Below, piece by piece: positions 1-4,922 of a stretch of DNA of 5,252 bases. Location of the stretch: assembly GCA_002438605.1 (NCBI GenBank), contig DJPR01000031.1, positions 9,313-14,564 on the forward strand, given 5' to 3'. The notes under the pieces were generated by a model, which had not been told where the DNA came from, made no database searches, and was given only the letters and a program-made list of their open reading frames with translations. The stretch's first letter is position 1; each line of letters starts with the position of its first letter. This DNA comes from Ruminococcus sp. UBA6407 (GTDB taxonomy: Bacteria > Bacillota > Clostridia > Oscillospirales > Ruminococcaceae). The position numbers were made by a program, and so were the translations under genes.

Positions 1-32
1 TTTCTGACATGCAATCTTTATGCAGTGTTGCC

Positions 33-38
33 TATAAT
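33..38 (+). promoter_or_regulatory. possible -10 element upstream of rsmE
   Basis: A perfect TATAAT lies 28 nt before the rsmE start. It would place transcription start near position 45, leaving a short leader that contains the ribosome binding site. No good -35 hexamer sits 16-18 nt upstream (TGCAAT is the best at 17 nt), so this is either a weak promoter or chance, and rsmE may be read from an upstream gene outside the window. A TGA at 5-7 in another frame could be the end of such a gene. Confidence 0.3.
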
Positions 39-55
39 ATCTGTGCTTTATATAC

Positions 56-60
56 GGAGG
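56..60 (+). promoter_or_regulatory. ribosome binding site of rsmE
   Basis: GGAGG followed by five T and then ATG at 66. This decides the rsmE start: the frame stays open upstream to an ATG at 9, but that ATG has no Shine-Dalgarno sequence. The family N-terminus (MPRFFV) begins exactly at the ATG at 66. Confidence 0.85.
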
Positions 61-65
61 TTTTT

Positions 66-788
66 ATGCCAAGATTTTTTGTTCAGGAAATTGATCCTGA
101 AAATATTGTTATAACAGGTGACGATGCACGTCATATAGGCAGGTCACTGCGAATGAAGTGCGGTGAGAATGTAACGGTTTGCTGCTGTGGGGTGGATTAT
201 TTTTGCAGGATACGCAGCTTTACTGATTCAGAGGTTTTTCTCGACCTGATAGAAAGCTCGCCCTGTGCCGCAGAACCGAATGTTGACGTTACGCTGTTTC
301 AGGCTGTTCCGAAGCTTGATAAGCTGGAGTATATTATTCAGAAGTCCGTTGAGCTTGGCGTAAACAGGATTGTTCCCGTTTTGTCAAGGAGATGCATTTC
401 ACGTCCGACAGAAAAGGATTTTTTGAAAAAGTTGGAAAGACTTAACAAAATATCTGAGGGAGCTGCAAAACAGTCCGGACGAGGTATAATTCCTCAGATT
501 ACTCCTATAATAACATATAAAAAAGCTTTGGAGGAAATGAAAAAGCTGGATTCCTGCATAATTCTTTACGAGGAGCAGGGTGGAAAGCGTTTTGACGAGG
601 TTAATCTGGACGGCAGAAAAAGTATAGGACTTGTTATCGGAAGTGAGGGCGGATTTGATAAAGAGGAGGTTCAGGCTGCTGTTGAAGCAGGTGCAGAACC
701 TGTATGGCTGGGAAAGAGAATTTTACGCTGTGAAACTGCACCAATAACAGCTATGTCGATTTTGATGTTTTTAACAAAAAATTTGTAA
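66..788 (+). CDS. rsmE: 16S rRNA (uracil(1498)-N3)-methyltransferase RsmE
   Basis: This 240-residue protein has the usual length and motifs of RsmE, which uses S-adenosylmethionine to methylate N3 of U1498 in helix 44 of 16S rRNA, in the cytoplasm on the 30S subunit. Residues 1 to about 70 match the PUA-like RNA-binding domain (MPRFFV start, then DARHIGRSLRMK). The rest is the SPOUT methyltransferase domain: KLDKLEYIIQKSVELG near 83-98, EGAAKQSGR at 131-139, IGSEGGF at 191-197, and LGKRILRCETAP at 215-226, the last two forming the trefoil-knot cofactor site in this family. The start at 66 is chosen by the GGAGG site and by family alignment. The gene ends only 5 nt before the -35 of the next promoter, with no terminator between them, so read-through into the next gene is possible. 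In Firmicutes rsmE often follows prmA; whether it does here lies outside the window. Confidence 0.96.
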   Translation: MPRFFVQEIDPENIVITGDDARHIGRSLRMKCGENVTVCCCGVDYFCRIRSFTDSEVFLDLIESSPCAAEPNVDVTLFQAVPKLDKLEYIIQKSVELGVNRIVPVLSRRCISRPTEKDFLKKLERLNKISEGAAKQSGRGIIPQITPIITYKKALEEMKKLDSCIILYEEQGGKRFDEVNLDGRKSIGLVIGSEGGFDKEEVQAAVEAGAEPVWLGKRILRCETAPITAMSILMFLTKNL

Positions 789-793
789 AAGTG

Positions 794-822
794 TTGAAAT
801 TGGAAAAAAAGTGTGCTATAAT
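794..822 (+). promoter_or_regulatory. strong sigma-A-type promoter
   Basis: TTGAAA (794-799), a 17-nt spacer and TATAAT (817-822), with a TG-n extended -10 (TGC just before TATAAT). This is nearly consensus for the housekeeping sigma factor. Transcription should begin near 829, giving a leader of about 120 nt before the small gene at 950. Confidence 0.85.
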
Positions 823-839
823 AAAATTGTTAAGGTAAT

Positions 840-931
840 ACCGCACGAAGTACTGTAATTTGCTTTATGTGGTGTTTTAAGACATAGTCTTAAAAGCCGT
901 CCGCAAGCGGCATAAACTAAATTTCTTGCGG
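840..931 (+). promoter_or_regulatory. structured 5' leader, unknown class (possible cis-regulatory RNA)
   Basis: The leader between the promoter and the gene at 950 is dense with complementarity. Hairpin 1 pairs ACCGCA (840-845) with TGTGGT (868-873) and, after a C-A mismatch, GAAGTA (847-852) with TGCTTT (861-866), counting G-U pairs. Hairpin 2 is a perfect 9-bp stem, TTTTAAGAC (875-883) with GTCTTAAAA (887-895), loop ATA. Next, GCCG (896-899) can pair with CGGC (908-911) while CCGCAAG (901-907) pairs with CTTGCGG (925-931). Together these make an H-type pseudoknot with a 1-nt first loop and a 13-nt A-rich last loop, ending 6 nt before the GAGGA ribosome binding site (938-942). No hairpin is followed by a T-run, so control, if any, is more likely over translation or RNA stability than by termination. 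I do not recognise any known riboswitch consensus. Confidence 0.5.
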
Positions 932-949
932 GGAAATGAGGAATTTATA

Positions 950-1225
950 ATGAAAAAATTATCAATAATTGCAATTATTGTCGGTACAGCAGCTGCTACA
1001 GCTTTATTTATAACTAAAGCTTTCCAGAAAAAGAAGTGCAATAAAAATCTTTTTGATGATGAATATGATGATGATTGCTGTGATTGTGATTCATGTGCAT
1101 GCGAATCAGAGCTTGACGTTGTAATTCCTGCACAGGATACTGAGGATAATGCTGAAACTCCTGTTGACGAGGCTGAAGAAAAGGCAGAAAAGACTACAGA
1201 AGAGACAGATTCAGAAGCAGAATAA
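950..1225 (+). CDS. small membrane-anchored acidic protein with Cys/Asp cluster, unknown function
   Basis: I do not recognise the family. The start is ATG 950, with GAGGA at 938-942 and a 7-nt spacer; the frame is open further back to a TTG at 926 but that codon lacks a ribosome binding site. The protein has 91 residues. It starts with two Lys, then one hydrophobic segment at about 4-22 and a basic stretch (KAFQKKK, 23-29), so it is probably a single-pass signal anchor; the charge pattern alone does not settle the topology. Residues 36-52 are a run of Asp/Glu and Cys: Cys at 43, 44, 46, 49 and 51, plus Cys30. This could bind a metal or form disulfides, which is inference. Residues 53-91 are low-complexity and rich in Glu, Asp, Thr and Ala, probably disordered. 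It is a single-gene unit with its own strong promoter and structured leader, and a hairpin terminator 70 nt after the stop. Confidence 0.75.
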   Translation: MKKLSIIAIIVGTAAATALFITKAFQKKKCNKNLFDDEYDDDCCDCDSCACESELDVVIPAQDTEDNAETPVDEAEEKAEKTTEETDSEAE

Positions 1226-1240
1226 TCAGAATTATATATT

Positions 1241-1266
1241 GGGGGCGGAAATATCCGCCGTCACCC
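1241..1266 (+). other. GC-rich hairpin in the 3' untranslated region of the small gene
   Basis: GGCGGA (1244-1249) and TCCGCC (1254-1259) form a perfect 6-bp stem around AATA. GGG at 1241-1243 can add pairs with CCC at 1264-1266 across a GTCA bulge. No T-run follows, so it is not a typical terminator. It could stabilise the 3' end of the mRNA ahead of the stronger hairpin at 1296. Confidence 0.4.
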
Positions 1267-1295
1267 ATATGGAAGAAAGATAAACTGATTGAGAA

Positions 1296-1331
1296 AAGGC
1301 TGTTGTACCTGTAATATGGTACAACAGCCTT
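1296..1331. terminator. bidirectional hairpin terminator between convergent genes
   Basis: AAGGCTGTTGTACC (1296-1309) and GGTACAACAGCCTT (1318-1331) form a perfect 14-bp stem with an 8-nt loop. Read on the minus strand the stem runs into TTTTCTC, just 4 nt after the stop of the gene at 1336-1716. Read on the plus strand it is followed by AATATTATTT and ends the transcript of the small gene. Its place between convergent genes fits a shared terminator. Confidence 0.85.
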
Positions 1332-1335
1332 AATA

Positions 1336-1716
1336 TTATTTAAAACAATGATACGTTTGTTTATTAAATGTCAATTTGATAATCTCCGGCATTGTTGCAA
1401 TGAATATTGTATTGCTCGGTGGATAATCCTCATTTATATAAGCACTCTCAAATAATTTATGAGACCGATTTAAAGTGTTTCTATACCACACTGCCTCAAT
1501 TGATGTGCGTATTGATCTTTCCACATTTTTGGCTGAAGCACAGCACTTATCAGCAATCACAGTATATATTATAACAGAGTGAAGATAAATCGCTTCTTTC
1601 AGATAGTTAAAGCCTTTTAAATTTGGTTTTATTCCAAACTCAATGAGCAATTTTGTTATATACTGCATCAGTAGTGCATTACTTTCTGTGGTTGGAGATA
1701 AAAGCTGTGTGTTCAT
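1336..1716 (-). CDS. stand-alone Spo0A C-terminal-domain-like DNA-binding protein
   Basis: The 126 residues resemble the DNA-binding effector domain of the sporulation regulator Spo0A, without the phosphoacceptor receiver domain. Residues 20-45 (ITKLLIEFGIKPNLKGFNYL, then KEAI) match the first helices (in Spo0A: IIHEIGVPAHIKGYxYLREAI). Residues 61-77 (SAKNVERSIRTSIEAVW) match the recognition helix (SRVERAIRHAIEVAW), keeping the VER and following Arg used to contact 0A boxes while the His after that Arg is Thr. SNTIFIATMPEIIKL (101-115) matches the last helix (TNSEFIAMVADKL). Compared with Spo0A as I remember it, about 10 residues are missing between KEAI and the recognition helix, so the fold is shortened. 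The ATG at 1716 has no clear Shine-Dalgarno sequence; a later ATG at residue 17 has none either, so the start is uncertain. A poor promoter (TTGCGG, 18 nt, TATAAA at 1743-1738) may lie just upstream. It is the last gene of the minus-strand block, 90 nt after the ATPase gene, and may regulate the transporter; this is inferred from position. Confidence 0.82.
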   Translation of the reverse strand: MNTQLLSPTTESNALLMQYITKLLIEFGIKPNLKGFNYLKEAIYLHSVIIYTVIADKCCASAKNVERSIRTSIEAVWYRNTLNRSHKLFESAYINEDYPPSNTIFIATMPEIIKLTFNKQTYHCFK

Positions 1717-1755
1717 TTTTGGTACTTACTTTGTCTCTTTATATTACATACAAAT

Positions 1756-1783
1756 AGCAGTCCGCAATTTCTCACGGACCGCT
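1756..1783 (-). terminator. hairpin after the ATPase gene, possible partial terminator or processing site
   Basis: On minus-strand RNA, AGCGGTCCG (1783-1775) pairs with CGGACTGCT (1764-1756) over a 10-nt loop, with one G-U pair. On plus-strand RNA the same position would be an A-C mismatch, so the structure fits the minus strand better. It begins 23 nt after the ATPase stop and is preceded by AAAAATC, but the T-run after it is poor (ATTTGTATG). It may weaken transcription into the Spo0A-like gene, or mark an RNA processing point, rather than stop it fully. Confidence 0.45.
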
Positions 1784-1806
1784 GATTTTTAATAATAGAA
1801 TACTTT

Positions 1807-2481
1807 TTATTCCTTTTTAATTCTCCCATCAGAAATCTCAATAATTCTATCACACTGCTTGGCTATTTCAAGGTCATGTGTAACAATGATTACAGTATGC
1901 CCCTTTTCATTCAGTTCACGGAATAACTCCATAATTTCAGCTGCTGTTTTTGAGTCAAGTGCACCCGTAGGCTCATCGGCAAGAATTACTGATGGATTGT
2001 TTACAATAGCTCGTGCAATTGCGACACGCTGTTTCTGACCGCCTGAAAGTTTATTTACGGATTTGTTTTCAAGCTTATCCAATCCGACAGACTTTAATAC
2101 AGCTAATGCCTTGGATTTCATGTCTTTTTTACTGTATGTTTTATTTGTAAAGTAAAATGGCGTCAGTACATTTTCAAGCACAGAATACGTTTCAATAAGC
2201 GAAAAATCCTGAAGCACTATTCCAACATTTTTACTCCTGAATAATGCACGTTCTTTCTCATTATATTCTGATATTTCCTTACCATTAAATTTATAAGAGC
2301 CCTTTTCAAAAGAATCAATGCAGCCGAGTATATGTAAAAGCGTGGATTTTCCTGAGCCCGATCTGCCTATGATTGCATTCATTGTACCATCTTCAATAGT
2401 AACGGAAATATCATGCAGAGCCTCAAATGCTCCGCTTTTTTTATAATTATACGTTTTATAAAGTCCGTTAATTTCAATCAT
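1807..2481 (-). CDS. ABC transporter ATP-binding protein, MacB/LolD type
   Basis: This 224-residue nucleotide-binding protein is complete and of normal length for the family. Walker A is GRSGSGKST at 39-47 (K45), the Q-loop glutamine is Q91 (LQDFSL), the signature is LSGGQKQR at 145-152, Walker B is VILADE at 165-170 with catalytic E170, the D-loop is ALDS at 174-177, and the switch histidine is H202 (VTHD). All catalytic residues are present, so it should hydrolyse ATP. The class (MacB/LolD/FtsE-like, also used in bacteriocin export and immunity transporters) works with FtsX-like permeases that move or extract substrates at the outer membrane face rather than importing nutrients. The start is set by AAGGAG 8 nt upstream. 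The ATG overlaps the stop of the permease gene in TGATG, indicating translational coupling and one complex. The substrate cannot be read from the ATPase. Confidence 0.95.
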   Translation of the reverse strand: MIEINGLYKTYNYKKSGAFEALHDISVTIEDGTMNAIIGRSGSGKSTLLHILGCIDSFEKGSYKFNGKEISEYNEKERALFRSKNVGIVLQDFSLIETYSVLENVLTPFYFTNKTYSKKDMKSKALAVLKSVGLDKLENKSVNKLSGGQKQRVAIARAIVNNPSVILADEPTGALDSKTAAEIMELFRELNEKGHTVIIVTHDLEIAKQCDRIIEISDGRIKKE

Positions 2482-3671
2482 CAGTTATTCTCCTTTATGA
2501 TTTCAACAGGTGTTTTATTTCTTATAATAAAAGCAGGAATAATAAGATTAAGCAATAATATAACTGTTAATATAATAATCGAAACAATCACATTATTCCA
2601 CTGAAAAGCAAGTCCAAAATACGCTGAGATGTTAAATATCTTACAGACAGAGGCTGCTGCAATTGTGAGAGACACTGAACATAACATTATAATTGTCGTA
2701 TATGCCGCACATATTTTTATACAATCACTCCATCTCATGCCACATATGAAAAGCGTTCCGTAATTTTTTGTTTGACGAAGCGTGTTTATCGCTGTACAAC
2801 TGATGATACCAATTAAAATTACTATAAATGCACAAACTGCAATTGGGATATATTTTTTCAGTATATTATTTATTGACATTTCAGCACGTTTTTTTATGTC
2901 GGAAAAGGAAATGCCTGAGTTATAATTATCACGCAGTATTTTTTCATTGTATTCTATGTTTTCTTCTGTCAGATGATTACCATATATAATAAAGCACGAC
3001 TGTGCATTGCTTATATCTGCACCTGTTTCCGAAAATTCAGAACTGCTCATTATAATCTCTAAGTGTTGTGAATTTTCAATTTCCTTGCTGTAGTATAGCG
3101 TACTGTATTTTTTGTAGAAATTTTCAATACCACTCATTGTACTCCATGATGAAAAGCTTGGTAAGTAGCATGGGTCTGTAAGGACTGCAGAAACAGTTAT
3201 TTCATTTAAAAACAGAGGTGAAATAATTTTATCTCCTGCTTTCAATCCGAATGTATTAGGAGCTGCTATGCATACTGTTTTATCGCTCAAAGATGTTTCC
3301 CACTTTCCTGAATATACAGACATTTTTAAATTATCCATAATCTCATCGGGACATATATTTATTTTTATATCTGCTTGCTGTCCGGCAAATTCTATATTTC
3401 CCGAAAATTCATACATTCTGATTTCTTCTAAATCACCTTTCATTTCATTTGTTAAAAGTTCGCCTGTATTTTCGTCAGTATCAAAAGCAACATACCAGCC
3501 TGTATAATTATTAAGCAGATCATAATAAGGCTTATACAGCATATTTCTGTTATTATATCCACCGACTATGATATTAACTCCAAGTAGTATAACGAGTATT
3601 TCTACAATCATAAGTATATTAACTTTTATATTATCATATATAGACATAAAAGCAAATCTGAAATACTTCAT
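2481..3671 (-). CDS. FtsX/MacB-like ABC transporter permease (second subunit)
   Basis: The 396-residue protein has the FtsX/MacB layout: one N-terminal membrane segment (about 16-38), a large extracellular domain (about 39-274), then three membrane segments (about 275-297, 319-343, 360-382). NYGTLFICGMRWSDCIKI (303-320) lies in the cytoplasmic loop where this family docks the ATPase, and the tail PVEIIKENN resembles the usual FtsX end (PxEhhxxx). Three TM segments after the soluble domain and only one before it make it a half-size 4-segment permease, not a 10-segment BceB type. AGAGGTG 7 nt before the ATG lies inside the end of the previous permease gene, and only 2 nt separate the two genes. 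It should pair with the other permease as a heterodimer. The two permeases share layout but little obvious sequence in their extracellular domains, which probably meet the substrate. Confidence 0.88.
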   Translation of the reverse strand: MKYFRFAFMSIYDNIKVNILMIVEILVILLGVNIIVGGYNNRNMLYKPYYDLLNNYTGWYVAFDTDENTGELLTNEMKGDLEEIRMYEFSGNIEFAGQQADIKINICPDEIMDNLKMSVYSGKWETSLSDKTVCIAAPNTFGLKAGDKIISPLFLNEITVSAVLTDPCYLPSFSSWSTMSGIENFYKKYSTLYYSKEIENSQHLEIIMSSSEFSETGADISNAQSCFIIYGNHLTEENIEYNEKILRDNYNSGISFSDIKKRAEMSINNILKKYIPIAVCAFIVILIGIISCTAINTLRQTKNYGTLFICGMRWSDCIKICAAYTTIIMLCSVSLTIAAASVCKIFNISAYFGLAFQWNNVIVSIIILTVILLLNLIIPAFIIRNKTPVEIIKENN

Positions 3672-3673
3672 AG

Positions 3674-4777
3674 TCAGACACCTCTTTTCAAATCAGCTGC
3701 TGATTTATTCATTATAGAGCTGAACATTATTTTCAGCACAGCAACGGTAATAGTGATATATACAGCTCCTACAATTACAAAAAAATTAAGCGAGTATAAA
3801 TTTTCAGCTGCTGCATACACATTAGTAAGCAGGGGTGTCAGCGGCTTCATTATACAAAATGAAATCATATAGCAGGCAAAAGAAATAATTGCCGATTCTA
3901 TAACCATAAGATTAGCCGCTGAACTGTTTGAACAACCACAAATCATATAAATAGCAATTGTTCTTTTTCTTCTCATAAAAAGATAACAATAACAATAGCT
4001 AAGATTAATAACAATAACAGCAATAATTATCAACGATGCAATAATCATTGTCCTGTTGAACTGTACCGTTAATAAGTCAGGAATTTCGGGGGTATATATT
4101 TCTGATGACGGAAATAACGCTTCCATAGTTTTATTTATTTCATCTGCAAGCTCCTTTGACGGAACAGAATTAAATTCTATGCGAAAATTACGTGCAGTCA
4201 ATTCAGGGGCGGCAGATTTAAGAGGTATAATTACATCTCCTGAGTAATCACCCTTCGATACAATCTTATATTCTTTATTTTGAAGAATTATAGTATCATT
4301 AATATTTTTATCCTTAAATACACCGTATTTACTTATTGCTGCCACATTATTTCCGTTTTGCATATCGTTTGGTGAAATCATAAAACCATCAGAAACATTA
4401 TATACAGCGTTGACTCTTATCAAATCATCAATCTCATTATCATTTTCAATAATTCCACCGATTTCAATATGTGAAAGCATATCTTGTGGAATAATTGAAA
4501 TAACACGTTCTGCTTTTTTGTTGAATTCACTCAACAATTCACAATTACTGTAATCGGGTTCGCCGTTTTCGTCTGTAACAACATTAACATTGTATGCCTC
4601 AAAATACATCGTTCGTATGTCAATATCCTTTTGTTCATTTCTGGTATTATGTATAGCACCTACTGCAAAGAATATTACAAGACAAGCCACTATTTGTGAT
4701 AAGATAAGCAGAAGAAAAAAACAGCTTTGATTTTTCATGAGCTTTTTTATATTCAGAAAAATCAGATTATATTTCAT
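3674..4777 (-). CDS. FtsX/MacB-like ABC transporter permease (first subunit)
   Basis: The 367-residue membrane protein has one N-terminal segment (about 18-42), an extracellular domain of about 200 residues (43-242) and three C-terminal segments (about 243-267, 286-310, 329-352), the topology of MacB and FtsX permeases. The basic loop MRRKRTIAIYMICGCSNSS (268-286) matches the cytoplasmic coupling region, where family members commonly have a basic stretch followed by a Gly-containing turn. The ATG at 4777 is preferred: AAGGAG (4794-4789) lies 11 nt upstream. A GTG at 4789 in frame would add four residues, but it overlaps that Shine-Dalgarno sequence and has none of its own. It is the first gene of the transporter operon, about 36 nt from the predicted transcription start. 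Cys-rich membrane segments (YCYCYLF, FCIM) are notable but of unknown meaning. Confidence 0.87.
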   Translation of the reverse strand: MKYNLIFLNIKKLMKNQSCFFLLLILSQIVACLVIFFAVGAIHNTRNEQKDIDIRTMYFEAYNVNVVTDENGEPDYSNCELLSEFNKKAERVISIIPQDMLSHIEIGGIIENDNEIDDLIRVNAVYNVSDGFMISPNDMQNGNNVAAISKYGVFKDKNINDTIILQNKEYKIVSKGDYSGDVIIPLKSAAPELTARNFRIEFNSVPSKELADEINKTMEALFPSSEIYTPEIPDLLTVQFNRTMIIASLIIIAVIVINLSYCYCYLFMRRKRTIAIYMICGCSNSSAANLMVIESAIISFACYMISFCIMKPLTPLLTNVYAAAENLYSLNFFVIVGAVYITITVAVLKIMFSSIMNKSAADLKRGV

Positions 4778-4819
4778 CGTTGACTTCACTCCTTTTTTAT
4801 GTGTGCTCCTTACATTTTA

Positions 4820-4848
4820 AGTATAACATCTGAGTATTTTTAAGTCAA
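4820..4848 (-). promoter_or_regulatory. strong sigma-A-type promoter of the transporter operon
   Basis: On the minus strand: TTGACT (4848-4843), a 17-nt spacer, and TATACT (4825-4820), with TGT directly before it making an extended -10. Transcription should begin near 4813 and give a short leader to the ATG at 4777. The next four minus-strand genes lie downstream of it. Confidence 0.85.
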
Positions 4849-4862
4849 TGTAATTAAGACTT
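4842..4862. repeat. imperfect inverted repeat over the -35, candidate operator
   Basis: AAGTC (4842-4846) and GACTT (4858-4862) form an inverted repeat with centres 16 bp apart. Allowing a 2-nt bulge the arms extend to AAGTCAAT and ATTAAGACTT. One arm is the -35 element itself, the position expected for a regulator that blocks or recruits RNA polymerase. The arm TAAGTCAAT shares the GTCAA core of a Spo0A box, but it is a weak match. Such short repeats also arise by chance in AT-rich DNA. Confidence 0.35.
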
Positions 4863-4888
4863 TCTTAGAGTTCTATTTATAAATTATA

Positions 4889-4913
4889 TGCTCCCAAGCA
4901 AAGCAAGGGAGCA
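4889..4913 (-). terminator. hairpin after the truncated upstream gene, weak terminator
   Basis: TGCTCCC and GGGAGCA form a perfect 7-bp stem around an 11-nt loop, starting 9 nt after the stop of the partial gene. On the minus strand it is followed by TATAATTTATAAA, an AT-rich but not pure T tract, so termination may be partial. It separates this gene from the transporter promoter, which has its own start site. Confidence 0.6.
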
Positions 4914-4922
4914 CATGAGAAA

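Noticed and set aside
9..65. An in-frame extension of rsmE to an ATG at 9 (19 extra residues).
   Set aside because: No ribosome binding site before it, while GGAGG lies 5 nt before the ATG at 66, where the family N-terminus begins.
836..846. TAATACCGCA resembles a conserved piece of 16S rRNA.
   Set aside because: The resemblance stops after about ten bases and the flanks do not fit rRNA; judged chance.
896..931. preQ1-I riboswitch, because of the pseudoknot shape and A-rich last loop.
   Set aside because: The conserved preQ1-I bases are not present and the downstream gene is not a queuosine transporter or enzyme.
926..949. A TTG start at 926 for the small membrane protein.
   Set aside because: It falls in the predicted leader stem and has no Shine-Dalgarno sequence; the ATG at 950 has GAGGA at 7 nt and gives a typical MKK signal-anchor start.
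1717..1767. A separate promoter for the Spo0A-like gene (TTGCGG, 18 nt, TATAAA).
   Set aside because: The -35 matches only 3 of 6 positions and lies in the hairpin; kept as a remark, not as a feature.
2413..2604. Plus-strand open frame of 63 codons over the ATPase/permease junction.
   Set aside because: Antisense to strong genes, no ribosome binding site, no recognisable protein; the same holds for the plus-strand frames at 3268-3507 and 4056-4247.
4778..4789. GTG start at 4789 for the first permease.
   Set aside because: It overlaps the AAGGAG that serves the ATG at 4777 and has no site of its own.
4810..4815. A start-stop ATGTAA in the operon leader on the minus strand.
   Set aside because: It has no ribosome binding site upstream and lies at or before the predicted transcription start.
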